Below, piece by piece: positions 35,805-48,027 of a stretch of 64,000 nt of DNA. The notes under the pieces are model-generated. The model was given only the letters and a program-made list of their open reading frames with translations. It was not told the DNA's origin and did not search any database. The stretch is from Cryptomeria japonica (taxonomy: Eukaryota > Streptophyta > Pinopsida > Cupressales > Cupressaceae): contig NC_081415.1 in the NCBI RefSeq assembly GCF_030272615.1, positions 604,831,644 through 604,895,643 on the forward strand, written 5' to 3'. Position 1 is the stretch's first letter. The number at the start of each line of letters is the position of its first letter. The position numbers and the translations under genes were made by a program.

Positions 35805-36322
35805 AAGATGAAACCAGCGGTGTTACAAGAGGAACCGGTTTCTGCACCTAGTGTGGAAATCATGAAACCGGCAAACTAAGCTTTAGAAAATCTTAGGGGA
35901 GCAAATGAAAAAATATTTCGAACCCCTAGTTTACACTGGTAAAAGACTTTAACTGGTATACGATACCTGTCATCTAGCAGAAGACTGGAAATGGTAAAAG
36001 GAAAATTAGGGTTTATGCCCTAATGGTTGAGCATTAATTGTGCTAGGTAAGGAATATGTTTAAAAGGAATTTTCAAATCATTTCTTGCTATCATTTTTTG
36101 AGCGAAGAAGGTTTTCAAGTGCAGAGCGAAGAAAAGTGATTTGTTTTGCGATTCAGAGAAATTTTAGAAACCTTGAAGGAGATTCAAAAGAAAATTGCAA
36201 ACGGTCAAGTGAAGAAGGCAAAGCGGTGATTCTGCAACCAATGGAGTGTGAGGTGGAGAAGAATTTGAAAGCCCTAAATTCATGATTTTCGAAAGGTATT
36301 TTTTGAGTTTTCAGTTTCTATC
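35805..36322 (+). other. B spacer between ORF1 and ORF2
   Basis: About 520 bp; short frames only (for example 36085-36285), none matching the other elements. Nothing else recognised. Confidence 0.5.
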
Positions 36323-39300
36323 ATGGCTTCTGCATCCCATACTAGTTCTAGTACATCTATAGATTCAACAAGCTTTATTCAATGCAAGTCTAGATATAAT
36401 GCCCTATCACAAGTTCCAACTGGTGTGATAGTAGAAGAGGAAATCTCAGATTACATAGATTGTAAAATCGAAGACTTAGGGTGTCTAGCAATTCACTCGT
36501 AGCTAGGTTTATTTTGTGGACAAGATAAAAAGATCAAACTAGAGTATAGTATTTTGAGAAGAAGAAGCTACACAATGTTGTTTATTTCCTGGAAGATTTC
36601 ACAGATGATCACATTAGGATCATTCTGAGCAAAGTTCATGGTGACAAGATGTACTTGGAAAGAATGCATGATATTACACCACAAGCAATTCATGTCGTCA
36701 CTAGTTTCTACAATATAGGGAAGTGCTAGCCCTAAGGATGGTAAGCAAGACTGAAATGTCCAAGCTCACCAGTTCAATGAGTGACTCATGAGGTATGACC
36801 ATCAATTCAATCAAGGACGATCTAGTCAAGTATTCCTATATAGTGATAGGCTACCAGACATTCTCTACCAATAGACTTAACTCTATGTCTGCTGCAACAA
36901 TAAATGCCGCTTACCGGATGATCAAGGAGGATGCATCATTTGACCTATGCACCACTATGCAAAGGTAACTCCTGTTGAATCTTAAATCGATCAAATAGGA
37001 TAATGCATTGAGGTTCAAATTTGGACAGCTATTGGTTGGGTTGTTCTTTTACTTTCAAGGCTACTTTCTAGGAGTAGGTGATGTCCAATGGTCTGTTGAC
37101 CAACCAAATCAAGGAAAGCCTTCAAGCAGTTGGAACTGGTTACCCTAAAGTTCTGAACAAGTAATTTAATGAGTTCATATGCAAAATGAGTCAGAGGATG
37201 AGAATATCATGAGATATTGTCAAGAAATATGAAGATGATATTTGTTTTACCATTAAAGTGGATCAATGCATAATGGAGGTTGTTGAGCCTAGACAGGAGG
37301 AAGTGGAGCCTATGGGCTATGAGGTAATGAATGATATGCTAGAAGGATATGCCTCTACCCTTATTGCCTCACTGCTTGATCCAAAGGCAAGGAGAACTGG
37401 CACCTACCTAGAAAGGATAACACCGATTGAGGAACCCTCAGCAAAGAAAGGAAAAGAACCTTCAGTGAAGAAGGAAAAAATAGTATCATCAGCATCGGCA
37501 CCGGCTACTACAGCCAGTCCTATAGTGACCAAGTGGTCACTAGCTAAAAAGAAAGCGGAAGCAACACTTGCTAAAGTGTTCGAGAGAAAGAGGAAGACAA
37601 GGAATGCCTCACCAGACTCAAAAGAAATTGTGTCTGAGGAAAAACCAAAGAAGACATGACAAGCAAAGAAAAAGACAAAGAATGAACCGACATCATTGGC
37701 ACCGGTAAATATTGACATCTCCTCCTACATACCTTTGAGACATTATCAAAGAACTAGCAAAAACATTAGGAGAAAAGTGTTGAATGATTTTATTGATTGT
37801 TTTCATGACTTTAATGATGATGAAAAGGAAGTGGTTGAAAAAGAAATCATTCAGTATTTATGTGTAAATGATCGGTCGCCTTCAAAAATTAGATCTGAGA
37901 CACTAGATTCTTTGTATAAGTCCTTAGACAATAAATGGCACATTGCCATAGAGAAGGAGCAGGAAATGAGAGAGAAAGTTTTTGTTGAACATTTTCCTGA
38001 TGTATTAAATTTAGAACTATTTGAAGTAATGAATAAATACAAAGGCCTATTCTTCATGAGAAGAAGAAGACTCCTGTTACTTGAAGGAAAGGGTCAAGAA
38101 GTGCTCAAGAATACACACACCCTTGCTCTAGAAGCTCTGAAGATGCATAGAGTGGCTGAAGCCAATAGGAAGGCCAAGCAAGAACTGACAATAACCAAAC
38201 CGGATGAAGTGTTTGATGATGAAGGAAACCCGGTTGTTGAACCTATCAACACTATTGATGTTGATGCTCTGAATGGAGAGGATGTTGCTTAGGGTACACC
38301 ATTGGAAGCAACAAGATAGGAGAAGCAGGTAGAACAAGAAGTAAAGCAAAAGGAAACATAGGACAAAAAGGAGGAAGCAAAGAAGCAAGTGGAAAAGAAG
38401 AAAGAAGAAGAGGAGAAAAGAAGAGGATGAAGAGAAAAAGAAACAAGAAGGTGCAAGGAAAAAGAAAGAGGAAGAGGATGAGAAGAAGAGAAAGGAAGAG
38501 GAGAAGTGAAAGGAAGTAGAAAAGAAGAAGGAAGAGGAAGATAAGGTAGAGGAGAAGAGGAATGAAGCAGAAAAGAAGAAGGCAGAGGAGGATAAGGAAG
38601 AGGAAAAGAGAAAAGAAGTGGAGAAGAAGAAGGTAGAGGAGAACAAGGAAGGTGAAGCAGCAAAGAGCACGCAGATGGAGACACCTAAGGCAACTGGTAG
38701 TTAAGCCAAACTGACTGACCTCGCCAGTCCCATTGACCTCTAGTCTGCAAGTGAAATAGAGCTACTACAGAGCATCAAGGTTGCTCAAGAATGCCTTGAG
38801 GTGTTAAAGAGGAAGAAGGAGGAAGATGTGATCCAAAGCTGCGGTGGACACTCTTACCAGTTTGTTACCTGGTACAAACCTCCCCAGTACCGACTCATCA
38901 TTGGCAAAACTGAAGCTCGTATGCACAGTAGTAGATGATAAAGTGTAGAGCTTAGAAGAGGTAGCAAAGGAAAATGCTAAGAAAGAGCATCAAAAGGTTC
39001 TCAACATTGCCCTGGTCAAGAAGCTTAATGAGCTCCGATCTGAACTACAAAAAGCACAGAAGGATATAAGGAATGCTCTAGATGAGGGGAATCTTCTACT
39101 CAGCAAGATTTGCTAACCCCATCTGTTCTGTGACAATGTGCTTGCACATAAGCAAAAGCTTCAATCTGACTTGCAGTTATATATGAGTACCTTCAAGCTG
39201 CCATATGACTCTTTTACAACTTATGGGCAAACAGTTCACCAGTTTCACATCCAGTCTGCCAAATTAGAGTTGGAAATAAGCACCTAGTCACAAGATTTGC

Positions 39301-39542
39301 AAAAGCTACAACTGGTTCTACTCTCACATTTGCAAATACTTCAGAAGTGCTATCTTAATCTAGATGCCTTAACAACAACACAGGAGATGAGCACATTAGA
39401 TGCCATGGAAGAACAAGTCTCCCAAATGCAGACAGAGAAAGAAGTAGCCAACTCCCTACTTAAGTGCTAGTCCTTATCTATGAAACAATTTTTGCAGGAC
39501 TTCAAATCTGTCTTTGACAAGTTTTATTCCTTATTGTCATAA
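36323..39542 (+). pseudogene. B ORF2: divergent homologue of K/H ORF2
   Basis: ATG at 36323 (MASASHTSSSTS). A shared core follows in pieces: IRIILSKVHGDKMYLERMHDITPQAIHVVTSF (about 36610-36710), which aligns to VRIVLSRVHG...ITKEAMKAVTG of K but lacks GLP; then VIGYQTFSTNRLN, FKFGQLLVGLFFYF and KYEDDICFTIKVDQCIMEVVEPR. The frame 37258-38292 has a Lys/Ala/Pro linker and a globular part. A Lys/Glu-rich low-complexity tract (about 38330-38690) and a C-terminal coiled coil follow to TAA at 39540-39542. Many stops (36500, 36625, 36728, 38290, 38702). Confidence 0.72.
38330..38690 (+). repeat. Purine-only low-complexity tract in B ORF2
   Basis: Repeated AAGAAGGAAGAGGAGAA-type units encode Lys/Glu repeats (for example EKKKEEEEKK-like) on the + strand. 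The long Ser/Phe-rich frames on the minus strand here are shadows. Confidence 0.8.
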
Positions 39543-39798
39543 ACTCTTATTCTTTTAATCCTAATGACACAGGTGTTAAATTTTGTTGTCATTATTGGCA
39601 AAGGGGGAGAAGTATAAATTTTGAATGATTTAATGTATACTTTCATGTTATTTCTATTAAGAAGTAGTATACATTGTATTTTCTACAAAAGGGATAGTGT
39701 ATATGCTTGGGGGGGTAATTTTGATTCTGGCATATTTTTGTAAAACACTTAGATGTCAAAATTTCCTAAGTATTGCCATCAATGCCAAAGGGGGAGAT
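39543..39798 (+). promoter_or_regulatory. B 3' untranslated region with two polypurine tracts
   Basis: CAAAGGGGGAGAAG at 39600-39613 and CCAAAGGGGGAGAT at 39785-39798, the latter abutting the 3' LTR. Confidence 0.8.
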
Positions 39799-40899
39799 TA
39801 TTGGCATTTTTGATGATTATGTTGTGATTGTCATTGATGGACACACACTTGCATTGAGATCATTTTTGTATGTATTAGTTAAAGCTAAACCGGTACATGT
39901 TCCAATCGGTATGATGCATTATAGTCCTTAGACTATTGGTGTTTACCGATTTGAAGCAGTATGTTAACCCCAAGCAGTTTGAGGATCTCAAGCAGTACGA
40001 AGGATCAAAGTGACAGAACACATATTTCCCAGTCTTCATTTTGTCAAACCAGCAACCGACATTTTGCTTGAACTGGTAATACTTTGTGATGAGTTACCAT
40101 TCACTGATTGTTTGACGATGCTGACACATTAACGGTGCTTTTTTTTCATGTTACCAGATATGGCTAGATGCATTGAACTTAGGAAATTGTAATGTAATCC
40201 TATTGGACCGACATGAAATCAGATTCTTTTATAAGGACATCATGTCTAGGGTTTTAGGTTGTTGTTGAGGTTGATGTTGTTGCTAGGGTTTAAGGTGGTT
40301 GAGGAGTCAGAGAGAGTATGAATGTATAGAAGATTGAAGTAATGCTGGAATGCATTAGGAACGAGCTATCAAGGATCTAACCAAGCAATCTGTGCTATTT
40401 GCTAGATCACTCACTTGTTGATTACTCACATCTTTGACAAGTCTGTAGCCCTTAACCAGGTAGGCCCAAAATCCTTTTGTAAATCCTCTAACAAGGTGGT
40501 TCACATCTATGGATCCAAAATCCTCTAGCAAGGTAGTCTTTAATCAGACTTATCTCCTAACAAAGATTGAGATTCCTAACAGGATCTATTCTGGTAAAGA
40601 ACATTGTAAGACCTTAACCAGTCTGACCTTAAACGGTCTGGTTCCTATTCTGTAGATAGTTACTCATGAGTTCCATCTCACTGTGGTTTTTCCCATTTGG
40701 GTTTCCACATCAAATAGCTTGTGTTATGGTGGTATTGCTTCTATGCATGAATGTCTTATTTACATTTTGGTTTGCATGTGTGTTAACTGGTTTGTTTATT
40801 AAACTATTTTATCGGTTTATCACTAGACTATTTAAGTGTTTGAGTATAGTGTTTTTCGGTATACTAATTCACCCCCCTCCCCCCTCTTAGTATTCATCA
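39799..40899 (+). repeat. B 3' LTR
   Basis: 1101 bp starting TATTGGCATTTTTG (G to A in the TG end) and ending TATTCATCA. Differs from the 5' LTR by small indels (for example near 39945 and 40060) and scattered substitutions. Confidence 0.92.
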
Positions 40900-40904
40900 G
40901 AATC

Positions 40905-41757
40905 CCCTACCAGTGTAGGATTACCCTGTTTTGCTAGTGCAGAGACAAATTCATCAATTCTCTGATCTCTCTTCCTAATCCATTGTTTAGAAAATTATTG
41001 CTTGATTTTAGTCACCTTTTCTTTGCCTTTGTTATTTGATCCTTTATTGTTCACCAGTACAGTCTTACTTCTACAAAATTTTGTAATATGCCCAATCTTG
41101 TTACATGCATAACAAGTTACACTATTTCTCTGAATAGGTTTTCCATAACCTTGACCAGTTTGAGTTCTACATTGATTAGATAAATGTCCAAATCTACCAC
41201 AAACATAGCATTTTGCATTCATTCTGCAATTGTCTGAGTTATTACCATTTTTATTGCATTTGAAGCATTGACCGGTGGGTAAGTTTGTATTATGATTATT
41301 CCTAAATCTGCATTGATTTGCTCCATGACCAAATTTGTTGTAATTAAAAAATTTCCCATTGAATTTATAAGCATTAGGTTGCCTTATTGGTTTGTTGTGA
41401 TCATGATTGTTTCCAGTCCTAGAACTTTCTCCATGTTCAATTCCAAGTCCAAGTGTTTCTCCATCTAGTTTTTGACTCTTCAACATATCATCAAGATTAT
41501 CTGAACTCTTCTTTCTTTTGTCTTTGTATTCATTTGCAGTGACCAACTCACTTTTCAAAGTGTTGACTTGTCTCATAAGTTCCTCTTTGTCATGTTGCAT
41601 ATGAATCAAATTAGTTTTAAGCATATCATTTTCATAACTAAGCCTTAGAGATTCATCTGAACTTTCATTAAGTCTTTTGGCCAAATCTTCTTCATTCCTC
41701 TTTCTATCTTCAATATCCTTGCACAGTCTCATGGTTAAATCTTGCATCTCATTCTTC
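40905..41757 (-). pseudogene. gag: C ORF1: Gag-like coiled coil with CCHC knuckles, N-terminus deleted
   Basis: Frame 41757-40995 starts at MKNEMQDLTMRLCKDIEDRKR, the middle of the H gag. Coiled coil, then knuckles FNYNKFGHGANQC (first two Cys lost), CFKCNKNGNNSDNC (His to Asn), CYVCGRFGHLSNQC and CYACNKIGHITKFC, the last two intact. A TAA at 40995 is followed in frame by FSKQWIRKRDQRIDEF up to the B insertion. The first 80 or so residues are missing because gag is fused directly to LTR interior at about 41757. Confidence 0.82.
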
Positions 41758-42415
41758 ATGGAAAAACCTCGGTGGGATTTGTGACCCACAATATTTACTC
41801 ACTGGCCAATATGAATAAATATTACTTATACAGTAGGGGCCTTCACATGCAGGAAGGCAAAACAACCTAGATCTCACTGCTCAATCACAAAAATGGAGTC
41901 ACGCTGACTACACAATTGGATGGTTAAATCCAATGACTATGTATTGTTCAAATTAGCATATGCAATTCTAGATTGTGTACTAGTTTAAGCTCTGCCAGAT
42001 GCCTCTACCATAAACCTTGCTTCACTCTACTCTGCTCTTATTCGCTCATAAAATAATTACATCATAATTTATATACAATTATTCCCTCTCATATACTGCT
42101 TGCATTCATTACCTAATTACACGTCCTTCTTTACAAAATGACCTACAAGATCTCATACATATATGAGTCTTTACAATACATCATGTCAGCTATACAATAT
42201 AATTAGAATACAAAACAATATAATTTCCATGTCGGCTAGGAGTCTCGGTAAAATCTTATGTCGATGTAGATTGGATGCCAGTGAGAATAGACTTGTAGTG
42301 CCTGCTCGTGCTAGTAGATAATGTCTATTGCCAGTGTAACCTGTGAACCATGTTACCAGTTGGTTGCCATCAATGACAACATCAACTATTCTCATCATAG
42401 TGTGTAAGGCCAACA
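41758..42415 (-). repeat. C 5' LTR fragment
   Basis: 658 bp matching bases 30040-30698 of the left LTR, from the GGAAAAACCTCGGTGGG box to the terminal GGCCAACA. The missing 180 bp correspond to the R/U5 side. Confidence 0.88.
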
Positions 42416-44237
42416 TAGTGATCTTATAATATAAATTACTATCAGCATTACCTTTAGTAAAACCAACCTTCAAAAGATATTTATCCAATCTTGCATACCA
42501 AGCTCTAGGGGCTTTTTTCAATCCATATAAAGATTTTCTTAACTTACAAACCATGTTTTTGTCATCTGAAAGTGAAAATCCATCAAGCTACTCAATATAA
42601 ACTTCCTCTTCAAGATCTCCATTTAGAAATGCACATTTAAAATCCATCTGATAAACCTTATAATTCTTTTGGGCAACATAAGAAATAAATAATCTCACAG
42701 CTTCAATCCTAGCTACCGAAACAAAAGTCTCATCATAATCAATTACTTCCTTCTGAGAATATCCTTTACAAACCAATTTAGCCTTATTCCTCAAAAATTT
42801 TCCATCTTCGTTCAATTTATTCCTAAAAACCCATTTAGTCCCAATAACATTATTATTTTTAGGCCAAGAAAGTAAAGTCCATGTGTTATTCTTTTCTATC
42901 CGATCTAATTCCTCTTCCGTAGCTTTAATCCACCATTCATCTTTATATGCTTCAATTAGTGATGCCGGTTCAATTTGAGAAATTAAACATACCTCATCAG
43001 TTGCCAATCTTCTGCTTGTCTTCACTCCTTTATTCCTGTCTCCAATAATCTGATCTTCAAAATGATTTAACCTAACATACCTAGGAGTCTTTTGATTTTT
43101 TGTTCCACCACTCTAATCTTCAGTTACTATTGTTTTTTTTGACACTGCTAGAGTAACTAGTTCAACATTTTATTCTAGTGTAGGAGCTACCGGTTCAATT
43201 ATGATCATTTCTACTTCCAGTTCTATGTCATAAGTTTGGATTCGACTTATGTTTAGCTCATCCACTTTGACATTAGTGCTCTCCATAATTCTCTGAAATC
43301 TTTTGTTATAACATCTACAAGCTTTGTTTTCATTAGAATAACCAATAAATATTCCTTCATCATATCCACGATCAAAATTTTCAATGGAATCATCTCTTTT
43401 CATATAGCATTTACTACCAAAGATTCTGAAATACTTAATTGTAGGTGTATGACCAAACCATAACTCATAAGGTGTCTTACCAATGTCTCCTTTGATATGA
43501 ACTCTATTGAATGTGTATACCATCATTCTCACAACTTCTCTCTAGTATATATGAGGCAGATTAGCTTCCATCATCATAGTTCTAGCCACATCCAAGATAG
43601 TTTTGTTCTTCCTTTCCACAACTCCATTCTGCTGTTGTGTCCATGGTGCAGATAATTGTCTCCTTATCCCATTCTTCTCACAATAACAGTTAAATTCACT
43701 GGATGTGAATTCTCCACTATGATCATACCTTAAGCATTTAATCTTCAATCATGTCTCTATCTCAACTTTAGCTTTAAAGATTTTAAATTTTTTGAATGCT
43801 TCATATTTCTCCCTTAGAAAAGCAACCCACACCATTTTATAATCGTCATCAATGATTAGCATTAAATATCTATCACCCTGAAAACTCTTGATTTTAGCAC
43901 GACCACAAAAATTAGTATGAATAAGATCAAGAACATCATTAGATTTGTCTTGTATACTCTTAAAAGAAGTTTTGACTAGCTTTCCCATTTTACATTCCTT
44001 ACATACCAGATTATAGAGCTTCATAAACTTAGGTATATCTCTAATTGCCTTAGTAGAGCTGAGCTTTACAATGCAATCAAAATTCAAATGACACAATCTT
44101 TTATGTCATAGCCAACTCTCATCAATTTGTGCAATCAAACATGTATTCTCACTGGAGGTCAAATGAAATATGTTACCTTTAGTCTGAGTACCGGTTGCAA
44201 TCTCCAATCTAGATCTATTAATAATCTTGCATTTTCC
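42416..44237 (-). pseudogene. D integrase and RT N-terminal half pseudogene
   Basis: From right to left: pre-integrase zinc region (WL-stop-HKRLCHLNFDCIVK, CKECKMGK; 43749-44200), integrase core with FCGRAKIKSFQGDRY, LIIDDDYKMVWVAFL and CLRYDHSGEF (second Asp context altered). Then ELWFGHTPTIKYFRIFGSKCYMKRDD (43170-43532), linker, [54 protein letters not shown] (MDV changed to MDF) and LYGLKKAPRAWYARLDKYLLK up to LYYKIT at the C insertion. Stops near 43112, 43540, 43745 and others. Confidence 0.87.
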
Positions 44238-45648
44238 TGATGGTATGATGCATCAATAAGGATCTAGTCAACTATTGAGAGAGGGGGGGGGGTGAATCAA
44301 TAGATAGAAAACTGATATAAACTTTTCACCAAATGAAAACAACCTCTCAAGTGAAACTCAAAACTGATTGGTTTAAACACTAAACTTCAAATGCAATATT
44401 ATTGACAAGTTAAACCGGTTGACTGTTATAACAGACTAACAATAAAACATCTTCAAAACTCTCGAAACTTTATGACTAAATCATTCAAATACTTTACTGG
44501 TAGTAGTTAAAACATATTTCAGATTGTTGGTGGTTAACATAACATATCAAAGTGGATTTAGTAGTTAAGCAATTTAACCATAATAAACATAACCACAAAA
44601 GCATTCACCACTTGACACAATATTTTTGACATGGAAAACCAAATGGGAAAAACCACGGTGGGGATGAATACCCACAAGTATTCTGAACTCTTTTGAAGTT
44701 CACCCTGTTTAGAGCCTAGCCTGTTAAAGCTTTATAAAAGTCTTGTTAAGAATAGATCTTGTTAGGGACCACCCGGTTAAGGGATTGACTATAACGCCCT
44801 ATTAGAAGAAATACCCTGTTAGGAGTAACCTCGGTAGAGGATTTGAAATCCAAGCTAATGGACCACCTGGTTAGAGGATTTAGATAACATTAAGCTTGTT
44901 AGAGCTTACCCAGTTAAGGGATTTGACTGTTGTAATTGTTAGAAAACAACAGGAGTTTGCTGATATGTTTGAATAGAACTACACCTACTTGTTTTGATCC
45001 TTTTCATTCTCCTATCTATCTTTACACATTCTATAGATACATCTCCTAGTTCGACAACCACACTCTCTTACTCTCAACCACAAATTGCCAACTCTACAAC
45101 AAAACAAATCATCAACCTTATAAACAAAATAATAGGTTGGTAACACATCACAAACCTAAACATCTCACAGAGATTACAAATAAATTGGTTCAAGTATGAC
45201 CGTTGGATTACATAACAAATTACTGCACATCATTCAAGATATCCTTGACCACTCCTTGATCGCTGCTTCATCAAAGACTGTAACTCACCACGCAGTTTCC
45301 ATTACATGCAACGAACTTTCTCATTCCCAAGAAAAAAAATGTTATCTCAATGCACCAAAAACCTTTTGAAACTCTTCTCATACAACATGCATACATCATA
45401 ATCATTATCGCTCACCATTAGATGATAAATTAATACAACTAATTCACCAAGCTCCATCAGTTAGGGTTTATCACATCAATAGGTAGGGTTTACCGGTTGA
45501 TCTCACTTCATCTCTAGTAATGTCAGTTTCCTTCACAAGCTCACTTACTGGTTACAAAACAACATTATTACAACATCATTACAGGTTACAATTGACATCA
45601 ATGACAACATAGAAGTTCATCAATGCAATCTTCATGCAAATGCCAATA
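44238..45648 (-). repeat. I 3' LTR (G-type LTR)
   Basis: 1411 bp, starting TGATGGTATGATGCATC and ending near GCCAATA. Homologous in reverse complement to the solo LTR at 62536-63906. Conserved box about 44630-44665 and the GAGAGAGGGGGGGGGTGAATCAATAG tract about 44278-44305. Confidence 0.85.
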
Positions 45649-45699
45649 ATTGCCTCCTTTGGCATTGATTGCAATACAAGTATTAATACCCTTGATTTT

Positions 45700-46536
45700 T
45701 GTTGGCATTCTACACTCACATGAGAATGGTTGATGTTGTCACTGATGGCAACCAACCGGTAACAGGATTCTACAAGTTCACCAACAACACAAACATCATA
45801 CACTAGCACCGGCAGACACAACAAGTTCATTCATCATCATTTAGTTTACACTGACAATAAAGCATACCGGCACTCAAGCCGACATGAGACAAAGTTTTGT
45901 TTATATGAATTGTATTGTAATGTAATTAATTATCTATAAGCCGACATGATGTATTGTAAAGACTCATATATGTATGAGATCTTATAGGTCATTTTGATAT
46001 AAAAAATATATAGAATAAAAAAAAGGCGATTATGTAATAGATCATAGAAGATAGGTTATGTGAGCAAATATCATTTGCCGACAAGGTTTTTGGTTAAGGT
46101 TTCTGACTGAGCTTAAATTGGTACTAAATCAAGCATTGCAGATGCTATTTTGAGTAGTACATTGTGTTAGATTTAATTATCCATTTTGTAGTCAATGAGA
46201 CTCTTTCATTGAGTAATGAGTTCTAGGCTGTTGGCCTTCCTGCATGTGCAGACCCCTATTGTAAGTAATATTTATTTATATTAGACAGTGAGTAAATATT
46301 GTGGGTCACAAATCCCACCGAGGTTTTTCACATACCAAGTTTCCTCATTAAAATATCTTGTGTTATGGTGTGCATTGATGTTGTTTATGTTATTTCTCTT
46401 TGCTACATTATTACTTGTTTACCGATACATTAGTTTGGGTTGCAAAGTTATAAATTAGTTCAAATATTCCATTAATCGGTTAGACACCGATTCACCCCCC
46501 CTCTCAGTGTCTTTGGGATTGTCATTACATCTAGCA
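45700..46536 (+). repeat. H 5' LTR
   Basis: 837 bp, TGTTGGCATTCTAC...CATCTAGCA. Conserved box about 46305-46350, terminal CACCCCCCCTCTCAGTGTC tract. Confidence 0.92.
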
Positions 46537-46538
46537 AT

Positions 46539-46550
46539 TGGTATTAGAGC
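46539..46550 (+). promoter_or_regulatory. H primer-binding site
   Basis: TGGTATTAGAGC two bases after the LTR; identical to the K PBS. Confidence 0.82.
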
Positions 46551-46607
46551 CTGGTCCTCTATTTGCAAAATCCTAAGAGCTTGAAGAAGATTTTGAAACC
46601 AGTACCG

Positions 46608-47720
46608 ATGGAGAGTTTGAGAAAATAGTTGCAAGGAGATCTTGAAGATTATGATGCAGAAAAATTGAAGAATATCAAACTTGAAGATTATCTGAGGGCT
46701 ACCCAAGAATTCATTAAAGGACTTCAAGAGAACCTGGTTATAACACAAAATAAGAGGAAGCAACTTCATGAGCAAATGTATAGACATGATGATGAAAAGG
46801 AAACTCTTAGAGATATTGCAGAGAAGTTGAGGCAAGAGAACAATAACATGAAGAATGAAATGCAAGATCTAACCATGAGAATATGTAAGGATATTGAAGA
46901 TAGGAAGAAGAATAAAGAAGACTTGATTAGGAGACTTAATGATGGAGCAAATGAAAATGTGAGACTTTGTCATGGAAATGATATGCTAAAGATAGATCTG
47001 ATTCACATGCAACATGATAAAGAAGAGCTTATGAGACAAGTTGACATTCTGGAAAATGATTTGAACATTGCGAAGGAATACAAAGACAAATTCAAGAAAA
47101 GTTCAGAAAGGCTTGATGACATGCTGAAAAGACAGAAACCTAATGGAGATACAATTGGACTTGGATTTGAACATGGAGAAAGTTCTGGGACTACAAACAA
47201 TCAAGATCACAACAAATTGGTAAGACAACCTAATGCTTATAAATTTAATGGGAAATGTTTTAATTGCAACAAATTTGGTCAGAGAGCAAATCAGTGAAGA
47301 TTTAGAAATAATCAAAATACAAATTTACCCACCGGTCAATGTTCCAAATGAAATAAAGTTGGTCATAACTCATAAAATTGCAAAATGAATGTGAAATGCT
47401 ATGTTTGTGGTAGATTTGGACATTTATCTAATCAATGCAGAACATAAACCAGTCAAGGATATGGAAAAGCTATTCAGAGGAATAATGTAACTTGTTATGC
47501 ATGTAACAAGATTGGACATATTCCAAAATTTTGTAGAAGCAAGACTATATTGGAGAATGATAAAGGATCTAATAAGAAGGGAAAAGAAAAAGAAAATGAA
47601 ATAAAGAAAGAATTTTCAAAACAATGGATTAAGAAGAGTTTTCAGAGAACTGATGAATCTATCTCTACATCGATAGAAGAGAGTAACCCTCCACCGATAG
47701 GAGATTCTTCATCAGAATAA
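46608..47720 (+). pseudogene. gag: H ORF1: Gag-like coiled coil with CCHC knuckles
   Basis: A single 371-codon frame with no frameshift, from ATG 46608 to TAA 47718-47720. It is interrupted only by point-type stops: codon 7, then TGA at 47295 replacing the last Cys of knuckle 1, one replacing a knuckle-2 Cys, and two more. N-terminal coiled coil to about residue 175 (LEDYLRATQEFIKGLQENL, MRQVDILENDL), then CFNCNKFGQRANQ, a degenerate second knuckle, CYVCGRFGHLSNQC and CYACNKIGHIPKFC. The tail ends PPPIGDSSSE. Best template for the family's ORF1. Confidence 0.85.
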
Positions 47721-48027
47721 GGAATAATCCTTATGGGGTATGGCAGCAAATTGAAAATCATGCATTCTACCCTTGGTTGATGGTAAGAAGTTATATTTCT
47801 TCTTTACCGGCAGATATGTTAAGATTTGACTTAACTGGCAAGCATTTAATGTGGTTGTTGGAGAAAATTTTGGTTATAAAGCACCAGATAAACCTCATTT
47901 CAATCCACCAAGCATCCAAGCATTCGAAGAGAGTGCAAATTGAGCAAAGGCATTTTAAAGGTGAAGAAGCAAAGATCTTTTAGGGCATTCAAGTATTTCA
48001 CAAGTCAAAAGGTATTTATCTTTTGCA
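47721..48027 (+). other. H spacer between ORF1 and ORF2
   Basis: 307 bp without a supported frame. Comparable spacers occur in K (about 300 bp) and B (about 520 bp). Confidence 0.5.

Larger units (their letters stand above)
33428..40899 (+). mobile_element. Pol-less LTR element B, nested in C
   Basis: 7472 bp, TGTTGGCATTTTTG...GTATTCATCA, flanked by perfect TSD GAATC (33423-33427, 40900-40904). LTRs 33428-34550 and 39799-40899 are over 90 percent alike by eye. Internal: PBS, gag-like ORF1, spacer, ORF2, two PPTs. LTR sequence differs from K and C/H, but the two-ORF organisation is the same and there is no integrase, RT or RNase H. Inserted in the last codons of C gag. Confidence 0.93.
29861..42415 (-). 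mobile_element. Pol-less LTR element C, nested in D RT, hosting B
   Basis: Left LTR 29861-30698 (TGTTAGATACTTG...ATGCCAACA, 838 bp) and right LTR fragment about 41758-42415, same family as H. Flanks are CAATG and TAGTG, a 5-bp TSD with two transitions. Between them on the minus strand lie ORF1 (split by B), spacer and ORF2. The right (5') LTR has lost its R/U5 end, the PBS and the gag N-terminus by a deletion. No pol genes. Confidence 0.88.
27735..44237 (-). mobile_element. Copia element D (host of C, truncated at its 5' side by I)
   Basis: Minus-strand copia. Reading from the right: pre-integrase and integrase (43170-44237), linker, RT first half (42416-43025), then 12.5 kb of nested C+B, RT second half (29560-29860), RNase H (28877-29566) and 3' LTR. 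Removing C rejoins LYYK... to ...DDILIVEVFVDDIIFGG, as in D'. Gag and 5' LTR are absent because element I starts at 44238. Confidence 0.85.

Noticed and set aside
38128-38684. Long Ser/Phe/Leu-rich open frames on the minus strand (up to 180 codons)
   Set aside because: They are antisense shadows of the purine-only Lys/Glu tract of B ORF2. The low-complexity composition explains the absence of stops.
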